From the NCBI GenBank assembly GCA_023265025.1, contig JAHFUP010000002.1:1-64000 (forward strand): a stretch of 64,000 nucleotides of DNA, given 5' to 3'. The notes beneath the pieces are model-generated. The model saw only the letters and a program-made list of their open reading frames with translations. It ran no database searches and was not told where the DNA came from. Positions 48,677 through 58,724 of this stretch are shown piece after piece (the first letter of the stretch is position 1; each line of letters opens with the position of its first letter). The translations under genes and the position numbers were made by a program. This stretch comes from Acidimicrobiia bacterium. GTDB lineage: Bacteria > Actinomycetota > Acidimicrobiia > Acidimicrobiales > AC-14.

Positions 48677-49350
48677 CCACCATCGGTGTGGTGGTCTTCC
48701 CCGGCTCCAACTGCGAGCACGACGTCGTGGAGGCGCTGCAATCACTCGGCGCGGAGGCCGTGCTCCTCTGGCACGGTGACTCGGCGGTGGGCGACCTCGA
48801 CGCTGTCGTGCTGCCCGGAGGGTTCGCCCACGGCGACTATCTGCGGCCCGGTGCCATCGCCCGTTTCAGCCCCATCATGGCGTCCATTACCGATTTCGCC
48901 GCGGCTGGCGGGCCGGTCGTCGGCATCTGCAACGGGTTCCAGGTTCTCACCGAGGCCGGCCTGCTTCCCGGCGCGCTACAGAAGAACAGCGGGTCGCGCT
49001 TTCTCTGTGCGCCCACCGAGCTGGTTGTCGCCAGCACGCAATCGGCCCTCACCTGTGCCACGACCGCCGGCGAGGTGCTGCGCCTGCCGATCAACCACTT
49101 CGAGGGCAACTACACCTGTTCGGCCGAGACACTGGCGGAATTGCAGGGCGAGGACCGGGTGGTACTCCGGTATGTGTCGAACCCGAACGGCTCGATGGAC
49201 GACATCGCCGGCGTGTGCTCGGCGGGACGCAACGTCGTCGGGCTCATGCCCCATCCCGAGCGGGCGTGCGACCCACTGCTCGGCTCCGACGACGGCCGGC
49301 GCCTCCTTGGCTCGCTGCTGATGGCCGCCGCCAGCCGGTTGCCGGCCTAG
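48673..49350 (+). CDS. purQ: FGAM synthase glutaminase subunit PurQ
   Basis: The 225-residue class I glutamine amidotransferase supplies ammonia to PurL. It has VVVFPGSNCEHDVVEAL, LPGGFAHGDYLRPGAIA, the nucleophile Cys in GICNGFQVLTEAGLLPGAL and the His/Glu pair in GLMPHPERACDPLLG. The ATG overlaps the purS stop (ATGA), so PurS and PurQ are made in coupling. Confidence 0.95.
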   Translation: MTTIGVVVFPGSNCEHDVVEALQSLGAEAVLLWHGDSAVGDLDAVVLPGGFAHGDYLRPGAIARFSPIMASITDFAAAGGPVVGICNGFQVLTEAGLLPGALQKNSGSRFLCAPTELVVASTQSALTCATTAGEVLRLPINHFEGNYTCSAETLAELQGEDRVVLRYVSNPNGSMDDIAGVCSAGRNVVGLMPHPERACDPLLGSDDGRRLLGSLLMAAASRLPA

Positions 49351-49356
49351 GTCGAA

Positions 49357-49782
49357 CTAGCTGTCGGCGCCGCGCTTGATGCCGGCCCGCCGCAGGACGG
49401 CCGGGTCGACGCCCAGGTGGCGCCAGGCCGCGTAGGTGACGCCTTTGCGCGCCCCGTATGGTGCCGCGGCGGCGACGAATTCGTCTTCGAGGCTCTGGAT
49501 GTCGACCGTATTGCCGGACGATGCCAGCTCGGCTTCCAGGTTCATTCGCTCCTGCACGAGGTGAAGTCGGCTAAGGGCGTCGGCGCCATCGAGCTGCTCG
49601 TTGATCACCGCCAGCCGATTCTGCACCGACTCGGACGTGCGCTTGCGACCCCGCTTGGGTTTGTGCGCCTCGATCGTTTCCAGATAGCGGCGCACCGCTC
49701 TTCCCTGTTCCCGGCCCTCGGCCAGTGCGGCCTTGTGGGAATCGGACATGGGAGATCTTGATCGCTTCGCCTTGGTCGCCAT
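49357..49782 (-). CDS. Conserved actinobacterial protein, 141 aa, inside the pur cluster
   Basis: This soluble, charged protein is on the opposite strand between purQ and purL. It has SDSHKAALAEGREQGRAVRR, KPKRGRKRTSESVQNRLAVI and a C-terminal RKGVTYAAWRHLGVDPAVLR. I recognise the family from other actinobacteria, where it is about 140 residues and of unknown function. The basic KPKRGRKR segment may contact nucleic acid. I chose the ATG at 49782, where the family similarity begins. It is divergent from purL and convergent with purQ. Confidence 0.75.
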   Translation of the reverse strand: MATKAKRSRSPMSDSHKAALAEGREQGRAVRRYLETIEAHKPKRGRKRTSESVQNRLAVINEQLDGADALSRLHLVQERMNLEAELASSGNTVDIQSLEDEFVAAAAPYGARKGVTYAAWRHLGVDPAVLRRAGIKRGADS

Positions 49783-49863
49783 TTGCTCTATTTTGTCCCC
49801 AAGTACTCCCAATATCAAGTCGAAGTGAGACACGCGGGGCTGACCGGCCGGCTTTCCGTCCGG

Positions 49864-49869
49864 TAGGTT
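49864..49869 (+). promoter_or_regulatory. Leaderless -10 box of purL
   Basis: TAGGTT ends 7 bases before the purL ATG and no Shine-Dalgarno sequence follows. ACCGGCCGG and CCGTCCGGT just upstream can form a hairpin that overlaps the box. Confidence 0.45.
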
Positions 49870-49876
49870 CGGCCGC

Positions 49877-52087
49877 ATGGGGGAACTCCACCGCGACCTG
49901 GGCCTGACCGATGACGAGGCGGAGGCCATCGCCGGCCTCCTCGGCCGGCCGGCCAACGACCTCGAGCTCGCCATGTACGCGGTGATGTGGTCCGAGCACT
50001 GCTCCTACAAGTCGTCGAGGGTCCACCTCGGTCGCCTGCCGTTCACCGCGCCGTGGGTGCTCGCCGGCTTCGGTGAGAACGCCGGCGTGGTCGACGTCGG
50101 CGACGGGATCGCCGTCGCCCTGCGCATCGAGAGCCACAACCACCCCTCCGCCATCGAGCCGTACCAAGGTGCGGCCACCGGGGTCGGCGGCATCATCCGC
50201 GACATCTTCACCATGGGCGCCCGCCCGATCGCCCTCCTCGACTCGCTGCACTTCGGACCCCTGGACAACCCCCGCAACCGCTGGGTCATGGAGGGCGTCG
50301 TCAGTGGGGTGTCAGGCTACGGGAACTCCGTCGGCGTGCCTACGGTCGGCGGTGAGCTGTCGGTCCGCCCCTGTTTCACCGGCAACCCGCTGGTCAACGT
50401 GGCGTGCGTCGGGCTCATGCGCCACGAGCGGCTGGTGCTGGCCCGGGCCGAGGGCGTCGGGAACCTGGCCGTCCTGCTGGGCTCGTCCACCGGTCGCGAC
50501 GGCATCGGCGGGGTGAGCGTGCTGGCGTCCGCCGAGTTCTCCGACGGCGACGAGGCCAAGCGGCCCAGCGTGCAGGTCGGCGACCCCTTCGAGGAGAAGC
50601 GCCTCATCGAGGCGTGCCTGGCCCTCTTCGACGCCGACCTGGTCGTCGGCATCCAGGACCTGGGCGGCGCCGGCCTCTGCTGCGCCACCAGCGAGATCGC
50701 GGCCAACGGCGGTCTCGGCATGGACGTTGACGTACGGACCGTCCCCCTCCGGGAGGCGGGGATGGTGCCGGCCGAGATCATGACGAGCGAGTCCCAGGAG
50801 CGCATGCTCGCAATCGTCGAGCCGGCCGACCTCGACAAGGTGCTGGCCGTCTGCCGGCGCTGGGAGGTCCAGGCCACCGTCGTGGGGACGGTCACCACCG
50901 GCGGGCGGCTGCGCATCCTCGACGGTCCCGGCGGCGAGGTGCTGGCCGACGTGCCGGCCGGCACCCTCCACGACGACGCCCCCCGGTACCGCCGGGCCAT
51001 GCAGCCGCCGGCCGACCTCGACGCCCGGCGGGCCGACGACCCGTCCGGCCTGCCGGCGCCGGACGACTGCGGGGCGGCGCTGCTCGACATGCTGGCCGAC
51101 ACGTCCTGGATCTGGACCCAGTACGACCACCAGCTGTTCCTGAACACTGTCGAGGGACCGGGTGGCGACGCCGCCGTCCTCCGGGTGAAGGCGCCCGGCC
51201 TGCCGGCGACCCGGCGGGCCATCGCGCTCACGACCGACAGCAACAGTCGGTGGTGCGCCCTCGACCCCCGCGCCGGGACGGCCCTGCTCGTGGCCGAGGG
51301 GGTGCTCAACGGCGCCTGCGCCGGCGCCCGCCCGCTGGCGGTCGTCAACTGCCTCAACTTCGGAAACCCCGAGCACCCCGAGGTGATGTGGCAGTTCTCG
51401 GAAGCTGTCGACGGCCTGGCCGACACGTGCCGGGCCATGGGGCTGCCCGTCGTGGGCGGCAACGTCAGCCTGTACAACTCCTCCGACGGGGTCGACATCG
51501 ACCCCACGCCGGTGATCGGCGTCCTGGGCGTCATCGACGAGCTGACGCGGCGGCCGCCCGGCGCCGGCCTGCACCCCGGCGGCCACCTCCTGGTGCTGGG
51601 CCCGACGCCGGGCGGCCTGGCCGGTTCCCGCTGGGCCGAGGCAGCCCACGCCCATCGTGGCGGCACGCTGCCGGCGCTCGACGTCGACGTCCACGCCGCC
51701 GTCTGCGAGCTCGTGCGCGGCCTGGTCGATGACGGCCTGGTCGACGGGCTCCACGACGTGAGCGACGGGGGCCTCGGGCTGGCCCTCGCCGAGATGGCGG
51801 TCCGTGCCGGGACGGGCTTCGAGGTCGACATCCCTGCGACCCCGGAAATCGGCGGCCACGCCGGGCTCTTCTCGGAGAGCCCGTCGCGCGTCGTGGTCTG
51901 CGTGCCCCGGAGTCATGTCGTGGAGGTGACCCGCCGCGCCGCCGACGCCGGCGTGCCCGTCGCTGCGCTCGGCCACGCCGGCGGGGACAGAATGGTGGTG
52001 GCCGGGCTGGTCGACGTGGCCCTGGCCGACGCCACTGCGGCCTGGACGGGCTCGCTGCCGGCCAGGCTTCAGCTGATCGACACCTGA
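49877..52087 (+). CDS. purL: FGAM synthase large subunit PurL (small type)
   Basis: The 736-residue ATP-dependent subunit makes formylglycinamidine ribonucleotide with PurQ and PurS. Signatures are MYAVMWSEHCSYKSSRVHL, VALRIESHNHPSAIEPYQGA, IQDLGGAGLCCATSE, GGNVSLYNSS and a C-terminal DVSDGGLGLALAEMA. The length fits the small, three-subunit type, in agreement with purS and purQ nearby. It has its own leaderless promoter. Confidence 0.96.
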   Translation: MGELHRDLGLTDDEAEAIAGLLGRPANDLELAMYAVMWSEHCSYKSSRVHLGRLPFTAPWVLAGFGENAGVVDVGDGIAVALRIESHNHPSAIEPYQGAATGVGGIIRDIFTMGARPIALLDSLHFGPLDNPRNRWVMEGVVSGVSGYGNSVGVPTVGGELSVRPCFTGNPLVNVACVGLMRHERLVLARAEGVGNLAVLLGSSTGRDGIGGVSVLASAEFSDGDEAKRPSVQVGDPFEEKRLIEACLALFDADLVVGIQDLGGAGLCCATSEIAANGGLGMDVDVRTVPLREAGMVPAEIMTSESQERMLAIVEPADLDKVLAVCRRWEVQATVVGTVTTGGRLRILDGPGGEVLADVPAGTLHDDAPRYRRAMQPPADLDARRADDPSGLPAPDDCGAALLDMLADTSWIWTQYDHQLFLNTVEGPGGDAAVLRVKAPGLPATRRAIALTTDSNSRWCALDPRAGTALLVAEGVLNGACAGARPLAVVNCLNFGNPEHPEVMWQFSEAVDGLADTCRAMGLPVVGGNVSLYNSSDGVDIDPTPVIGVLGVIDELTRRPPGAGLHPGGHLLVLGPTPGGLAGSRWAEAAHAHRGGTLPALDVDVHAAVCELVRGLVDDGLVDGLHDVSDGGLGLALAEMAVRAGTGFEVDIPATPEIGGHAGLFSESPSRVVVCVPRSHVVEVTRRAADAGVPVAALGHAGGDRMVVAGLVDVALADATAAWTGSLPARLQLIDT

Positions 52088-52139
52088 GAGTCGGGCCCCC
52101 ATCTGGGGTTCCGTCGTGGCCCTGTGAGAAGATGGGGCA

Positions 52140-53649
52140 GTGGAGGTCGACGCCCCCGGCGAACACCCAGGCGACACCCCGGACGATGACTCCCCAAAGG
52201 AGGCCTGCGGGGTCTTCGGGGTCTACGCGCCCGGCCATGCCGTCGCCCAGCTGACCTATCTGGGCCTGTACGCCCTTCAGCACCGGGGCCAGGAGTCGGC
52301 CGGGATGGCGGTCAGCGACGGCGACACCATCACCGTCGTCAAGGACATGGGCCTCGTGTCCCACGTCTTCGACAACCGCACGCTGGCTCCCCTGCAAGGG
52401 CACCTGGCCGTCGGCCACGTCCGCTACTCGACGACCGGCGCCAGCACCTGGGGCAATGCCCAGCCCATCTACCGGGAGACCGGCGACGCCGGCTTCGTTC
52501 TGGGCCACAACGGCAACCTGACCAACACGGCCGCCCTGGTCGAGTCGGCCGGCATCCTCCCCGGCACCGTCTCCAGCGACAGCGACGCAGTGGCCGAACT
52601 CATCCAGCAGGCCATGATCGCCGCCGAGCCCGGGGCCCGCAGCGACGGCCGGGACCTGGAGCGGGCCCTCCTCGAGGTCCTGCCCAGGCTCGAGGGCGCC
52701 TTCTCCCTCGTGCTGATGGACGACTCGCACGTCGTCGGCGTCCGCGACCCCAACGGGTTCCGCCCGCTGTGCCTGGGCCGGCTGGACAACGGCTGGGTCC
52801 TCTCCTCGGAGACCACCGGCCTCGACATCGTCGGTGCCCACTTCGTTCGGGAGCTCGACCCCGGCGAGGTCGTGGTGATCGATGCCACCGGCACGCGGTC
52901 GCTGCGCCCGTTCGACGCCAGCCAGATCGACCCGAAGCTCTGCCTGTTCGAGTTCGTGTACTTCGCCCGGCCCGACAGCCGCCTGTACGGCCAGACCGTC
53001 CATACCGCCCGTCAGCGCATGGGTGAGTCGCTGGCCGAGCAGGCCCCCCTCCTCCCCGACCCGACCGGCCAGGACCGCGAGGCGATGGTCATGCCCGTGC
53101 CCGAGTCGGGCATCCCCGCGGCCGAGGGCTATGCCCGGCGCAGCGGCATCCCGTTCGGCCAGGGTCTCGTCCGCAACCGCTACATCAACCGCACATTCAT
53201 CGCCCCGGGCCAGGACCAGCGCACCCAGAAGGTGCGGATGAAGTTCAACCCCATCCGGGAGAACATCGTCGGCAAGCGCCTCGTCGTGATCGACGACTCC
53301 ATTGTCCGGGGCACCAGCACCCGGGCCGTCGTGGCCATGCTTCGCGAGGCTGGCGCGGCCGAGATCCACCTGCGCATCTCCTCGCCGCCCTACCGCTGGC
53401 CCTGCTTCTTCGGCATGGACACGGGCACCCGGGGCGAGCTGATCGCCGCCAACCTCACCGTCCCGGAGATCCGCGACTATCTCGGCTGCGACACGCTGGC
53501 CTACCTCGACCTCGACCGGCTGGTCACGGCCACCGGCGTCGCCAGCCGCGGCTTCTGCACCGCGTGCTTGACCGGCAACTACCCCGTGCCGGTACCCCTC
53601 AGACGCGTCGACGACGAGGAGCTGCCCAGCGTCGATCTCGTGCATCCCA

Positions 53650-53657
<8 letters not shown>
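52140..53657 (+). CDS. purF: Amidophosphoribosyltransferase
   Basis: The 505-residue enzyme commits PRPP to purine synthesis. The first 22 residues (MEVDAPGEHPGDTPDDDSPK...) look like a propeptide, so processing would expose catalytic Cys23 in KEACGVFGVY. GHVRYSTTGASTWGNAQP and GHNGNLTN belong to the glutaminase; LVVIDDSIVRGTSTR is the PRPP site. Cysteines in RWPCFFGMD and GFCTACLTGNYP match the iron-sulfur type of Bacillus. The GTG start is inferred from the propeptide length. Confidence 0.95.
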
Positions 53658-54684
<1,027 letters not shown>

Positions 54685-54701
54685 GGGCGCTCAGGAGCTT
54701 C

Positions 54702-54726
54702 GTGCGGGCCGGCGGGGCCGGCGCAC
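54702..54726 (+). terminator. GC-rich hairpin after purM
   Basis: GTGCGGGCCGGC and GCCGGCGCAC pair with one bulged base around GGG, 17 bases after the purM stop. There is no T-run, as is common in high-GC genomes; it may end the purine transcript. Confidence 0.4.
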
Positions 54727-55205
54727 CGTTCGCCATTCCTTCCTCGCGCACTCTGAGGGTTCGTCTCGGACGCGAGGTACCGAGCACCGCGTCAGACAAC
54801 GTTTGCCCCTGTCCTCCAACGGCACCACTGGGATACCGGGGCCTCCCTTCACGCGGCGCGTTCTACCCGACCTCGCGGCCGAGCCGAATCGGTTTCGCCG
54901 CCGAGGCGGGACGAACGAGACCGAGTCTGCCCGCGAATGGTTCTCTGGCGCTCCGGCCCACGACTCTCGGCGGATGCGGATCTGGAGGGCCTGGGCCCCA
55001 GTCCCCCACAGTCACGCGGAAGCGCGTCTGCGGTAGGCGTGTGCCGTAGGTACGCCGAGCGCGTGAACGTCCATCGGCCTTGGCCGGTTTCACCCCTTCA
55101 GCAGTGCCATGAATGTCAGTTCAACCGGGATCGGCCGGGACTGCCCGGCGCCAATAGGCACGATGGCCGATGCGCGCTCGGGACCGCGGCGCGCATGATG
55201 CGGCC
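54727..55205. other. Gene-free stretch after the purine cluster
   Basis: No frame here has protein-like composition and no RNA gene was recognised. The base pattern lacks the regular third-position GC of its neighbours. It marks the change from the conserved purine block to accessory genes. Confidence 0.4.
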
Positions 55206-55667
55206 ATGACAAACAACAACGACAACAGGCCGCCGCTCCGGTGGATGCAGATCGTGGGCGCCTTCTACGTGCTCCAGTTCGTGATGATGGTCCTCGTGCG
55301 GGCGCCGATCCGTACGTTCGGCCCGGCTGGCACGCTGACCAAGGCCGCGGCCGGAGATTCGCTCGCCCGCTTCGTGGTGGACACATGGACGACCTTCGGT
55401 CTCGAGGTCGGTGCGGTCGGGGTGATGCTGCTGATCGCCACTCGTCGGACCGAGTTGGCACCGGGCGTGATCTGGACCGTCCTGGCCATCGAGGTCGGGC
55501 GCGGGCTCGTGGCCGACACGTACATGATCGCCCGTGGCATCCACGTCGGGGGATACCTGGTGTGGATCGTCATCCACACTGTCGTACTCGTCACCGGTCT
55601 GACGGCCTTGCGTGCCCGCCGCCGCGACGGCCAGGACCAGGCGCCCGCAGGAGCCCTGTCCATGTGA
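55206..55667 (+). CDS. BphX-like small membrane protein
   Basis: The 153-residue protein has four hydrophobic segments, including GAFYVLQFVMMVL, GLEVGAVGVMLLIATRR and YLVWIVIHTVVLVTGLTALR. Conserved-looking polar positions are REP-like RAPIRTFGP, GDSLARFVVDTWTTFG and RGLVADTYMIARG, which resemble the BphX-like family (PF06139), named after an open frame in biphenyl operons and without known function. Nothing nearby points to aromatic degradation. Confidence 0.6.
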   Translation: MTNNNDNRPPLRWMQIVGAFYVLQFVMMVLVRAPIRTFGPAGTLTKAAAGDSLARFVVDTWTTFGLEVGAVGVMLLIATRRTELAPGVIWTVLAIEVGRGLVADTYMIARGIHVGGYLVWIVIHTVVLVTGLTALRARRRDGQDQAPAGALSM

Positions 55668-55684
55668 CGCGCCGGCGGGACGCG

Positions 55685-55690
55685 TAGCCT
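55685..55690 (+). promoter_or_regulatory. Leaderless -10 box of the HD-GYP/LuxR gene
   Basis: TAGCCT ends 6 bases before the GTG at 55697. The following AGGTG overlaps the start and cannot serve as a ribosome-binding site. Confidence 0.4.
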
Positions 55691-55696
55691 CGCCAG

Positions 55697-57259
55697 GTGG
55701 TGACCGCACCCGAGCGCGACCGCCTGGCGAGCCTTTTCGGTGCCCTTGTGTCGTCGGCCGACGTGGCCAGCGGGTTCCATCCCGAGAAGGCGATCCGAAC
55801 GGCAATCCTCGCCGCCCGGCTGGCCCGGACCCACGGCCTCGACGAAGAACAGCAGCGGGACTCGTACTACCTCGCGCTCGTACGATTCCTGGGCTGCACC
55901 TCGTTCTCCCCCGAGGCGGCACAGTACGGCGGGGGCGACGATCTCAGCGTGCACTCGGTGCTGAGCTTCGTGGACCCCGATGAGCCGATGCAACTCATCG
56001 GCGACGTCCTGCGGGGAGTCGGGCGGGGGGCGCCGAGCGTCGAGCGGGTGAAGGGCCTGGTAAGCCTCTTCGGCGACCGGTCGGCGCCCCGACGCCATGC
56101 GCAGGCAGAGTGCGACGTAGGCGAAGCCCTAGCCCGGCACCTGAAGATCTCCGAACCGATCGTCGTCGCCCTCGGCGACCTTTTCGAGCGCTGGGACGGG
56201 AAGGGGTACCCGAGAGGGAAGAAGGGTGACGAGAGCGCTCTCCTTGCTCGGATCGTGATCGTCGCCGAGGTACTCGAGATCGCGTTCAGCCGCTACGGGA
56301 TCGGGGCAGCCGAAGAGACGGCACGCAAGCGCTCGGGCGGCCGCTTCGACCCAGTGCTGACCTCGACGTTCTGCCAGCACGCCCCGGAGCTACTTGCCGG
56401 CTTGACGACGGGTTCGGTCTGGGAGCTGTTCCTCGAGTCCGAGCCCGAACCCCACAGCCAGGTCACGCCCGCCCTCGTCGAGCGCTACGCCGAGGCGTTC
56501 GCCCGAGCGGTCGACCTCAAGTCCGTCTGGACCGCCACCCATTCCTACGACGTCGGGACCCTCGCCGCCGTCTCGGCCCAAGTAGCGGGGCTGGACCAGT
56601 CGAGTGTCCGCGAGCTGCGCACCGCCGGCTGGCTCCATGACCTCGGCCGCGTTGCCGTCCCGAACCTGATCTGGGACAAGGCCGGTCCCTTGAACGAAGC
56701 CGAGCGCGAGCAGGTCCGACTGCACGCCTACGTGACCGAGAGGTTGCTTGCCCGTAGCCCCGTCCTCGCACGAGCCGCGCCGCTCGCGGGAGCGGTTCAC
56801 GAGCGGTGCGATGGGTCGGGCTACCCGAAGTCGCTCAAGTCCGCCCAGCTCGACGAGTCGGCTCGCCTGCTCGCCGCCTGCGACGTCTTTTGCGCCCTGC
56901 GGGAGGCGCGCCCCTATCGGCCCGGCTACGACGTGGACGCTGCCGCCGCAATTCTCACCGATGAGGCCCGCCGGGGCGCCTTGGATGGCGCCGCCGCACG
57001 CCACGTTCTCGAAGCGGCGGACGCGACAGCCCCACGGCTACCTGCAGTGTGGCCGTCCGGGCTGACCGAACGCGAGGTGCAGGTTCTCCGCCTCGTCGCC
57101 CGCGGTGGCACAAACAAGGACGTGGCCCGGGCTCTTGGCATTTCGGCGCGGACCGTTCAGCATCACGTGGCGCACGTCTACACCAAGATCGGGGTGGCCA
57201 GCCGCGCCGGCGCGGCCCTCTTCGCCGCCGAGCATGGCCTGACCGCCGTGAGCCGATAG
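55697..57259 (+). CDS. Tandem HD-GYP-like protein with LuxR-type HTH
   Basis: The 520-residue protein has an N-terminal, probably inactive HD-like half that lacks a clear HD but keeps ERWDGKGYPRG, then an HD-GYP domain with LHDLGRVAVPNLI (His314-Asp315), EREQVRLHAYVTERLL and HERCDGSGYP (GYP at 375-377). The C-terminus is a LuxR-type helix-turn-helix (LTEREVQVLRLVARGG, KDVARALGISARTVQHHV). HD-GYP enzymes hydrolyse cyclic di-GMP or related nucleotides; the fusion would link a phosphohydrolase or nucleotide sensor directly to DNA binding. The GTG at 55697 is supported by a TAGCCT box 6 bases upstream. Confidence 0.82.
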   Translation: MVTAPERDRLASLFGALVSSADVASGFHPEKAIRTAILAARLARTHGLDEEQQRDSYYLALVRFLGCTSFSPEAAQYGGGDDLSVHSVLSFVDPDEPMQLIGDVLRGVGRGAPSVERVKGLVSLFGDRSAPRRHAQAECDVGEALARHLKISEPIVVALGDLFERWDGKGYPRGKKGDESALLARIVIVAEVLEIAFSRYGIGAAEETARKRSGGRFDPVLTSTFCQHAPELLAGLTTGSVWELFLESEPEPHSQVTPALVERYAEAFARAVDLKSVWTATHSYDVGTLAAVSAQVAGLDQSSVRELRTAGWLHDLGRVAVPNLIWDKAGPLNEAEREQVRLHAYVTERLLARSPVLARAAPLAGAVHERCDGSGYPKSLKSAQLDESARLLAACDVFCALREARPYRPGYDVDAAAAILTDEARRGALDGAAARHVLEAADATAPRLPAVWPSGLTEREVQVLRLVARGGTNKDVARALGISARTVQHHVAHVYTKIGVASRAGAALFAAEHGLTAVSR

Positions 57260-57336
57260 GCCATCTGGCCGATGCGCCGAGGCGGGTTCCGGCTGAGAGT
57301 GAGGCGCCACAAGACATCCTCACGAAGGAGAACGAG

Positions 57337-57588
57337 ATGACTCTGTTTATGGACGTCCACCAGAAGCTCCCCGACGGCGCAACCGCCAAGGACGTCGCCG
57401 CGGCCCACGAGGCCGACCTCCTGGTCCAGGACAAGTTCGGGGTCAACTACGTCAGCTATTGGGTCGACGAGAAGAGCGGGAGGGTGTTCTGCCTGGTGGA
57501 CGCCGCGGCCGCCGCGGCCGCCGCGGCCTGCCACCGCGAGGCCCACGGGCTCACCGCAGACGAGATTTACGAGGTCGTGCAGGGATAG
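57337..57588 (+). CDS. DUF4242 (SCO4226-like) protein
   Basis: The 83-residue protein matches DUF4242 (PF14026), a ferredoxin-like fold; the Streptomyces member SCO4226 binds nickel. Matches include FMDVHQKLPDGATAKDVAAA, HEADLLVQDKFGVNYVSYWV and CHREAHGLTADEIYEVV. A run of nine Ala sits where relatives have 'APs.eA'. GAAGGAG precedes the ATG. It follows the HD-GYP/LuxR gene by 77 bases and may be its target; this is inference. Confidence 0.85.
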   Translation: MTLFMDVHQKLPDGATAKDVAAAHEADLLVQDKFGVNYVSYWVDEKSGRVFCLVDAAAAAAAAACHREAHGLTADEIYEVVQG

Positions 57589-58095
57589 ACGACTCCGCTC
57601 GGTCTCGGTATCACGGGGGCGTCGAGGCGGCTTCGCAGTAGGTGGCTCGGCATTCGTGTTTGCCGCCGGCGTCGTCGTGATCGCACCGTCGTTGTGACCG
57701 CTGTGCCCCCGGGCCGAGGAGTGCTCCGAGACCGCTCCCACGACCGCTATGTCTGCTTGACATGCCGTCGGTAACCTGAGTCAGTCCTCGCGACCCCCCC
57801 CTCCTTGCGTTGCGGGCCGACGCGCACAGACGCGGAAATCGTGAGCGGGTGGCACGGTGCGACCGAGCCGAGCCCGAGGCGTACCTGTCGACGGGTTGGG
57901 GCGCGCCAGAGTGTCCCAGAATATGCGATGAGCAGGCGCACGCGAGGTGTCACTTAACGCCGGGACGGTGAGGCACTCCTGGGGGCGGTAGGCACGCCCG
58001 CGCCGCCAATGAGGACGGGCTGTCGTGGGGCAAACCAGCTTGTCGGAGTGTCCGCGTACGCTCGTGCGGTGCGACGTCCATTCGCCGGAGTTGAG
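57589..58095. other. Gene-free stretch
   Basis: About 500 bases without a convincing gene. A run of nine C occurs near 57793 and a TTGACA at about 57757 has no matching -10 box at normal spacing. No RNA gene or repeat was recognised. Confidence 0.35.
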
Positions 58096-58368
58096 ATGAA
58101 CTACGGCACCGTCGGCATGCTCGTGCCGGCCGTCGTGATCCTCGTCGCGATGTTCGCTCGCGTGTTCACATTCGGTGACCTGGTTGGCATCGGCCTCGTC
58201 TACGCCGCTGGCGTGGGGTTGGTGTGTGCGGCGGAGCCTGGCGGGGTTCGGCCAAGACTCAGTGATCCCGCAAATATTCGCAACCATTGGCGAGGCCACC
58301 TACAGGTTGCGGCCGTCGTCATCCTCGTTGGACTGGTCGGTGCGGGCGCTACGGCCCTGCTGCGGTAG
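58096..58368 (+). CDS. Small membrane protein, 90 aa
   Basis: The frame encodes two or three hydrophobic segments: GMLVPAVVILVAMFARVF, LVGIGLVYAAGVGLVCAA and VAAVVILVGLVGAGATALL, with a short polar loop (PRLSDPANIRNHWRGH). I chose the ATG at 58096, where the hydrophobic protein begins and GGAG lies 10 bases upstream. No family recognised. Confidence 0.5.
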   Translation: MNYGTVGMLVPAVVILVAMFARVFTFGDLVGIGLVYAAGVGLVCAAEPGGVRPRLSDPANIRNHWRGHLQVAAVVILVGLVGAGATALLR

Positions 58369-58724
58369 TGAGTGCCTCCTTGCCGGCGTCTCAGGGTCCG
58401 GCTTCCTCGGCCGCGGATGGATGACGACGCCGGCTCCGGCCACCCGCGTGCACGCCCGCATCGACGTCCCATAACTCCGAGCCTTTCGTCGCCACGGAGC
58501 ACGCCCACAACGCCGGCTACGTGCCACGATGAGGGCGGTCGCGATCGCCCGGGCGATACCGAGCGAGCGGCCGACGTAGACGGGCGAGGCATGCTGCGGC
58601 TCGCGACGCCTACGATCCCAAGAGCCGGCGATCGGTCTCTTGCATCACCCCTTGCCCTCGCCAGCTTGAGTGACGTGATGGACTGCGCTGAGCCTGAGAT
58701 CCGATGATCGGAAAGGGGACGGCA
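58369..58724. other. Gene-free stretch
   Basis: About 350 bases without a convincing gene; frames are interrupted or of random composition. The end holds GAAAGGGGA, the ribosome-binding site of the next gene. Confidence 0.35.

Noticed and set aside
57745-57785. TTGACA promoter in the 57.6-58.1 kb spacer
   Set aside because: No -10-like hexamer lies 16-19 bases downstream and no gene starts nearby.
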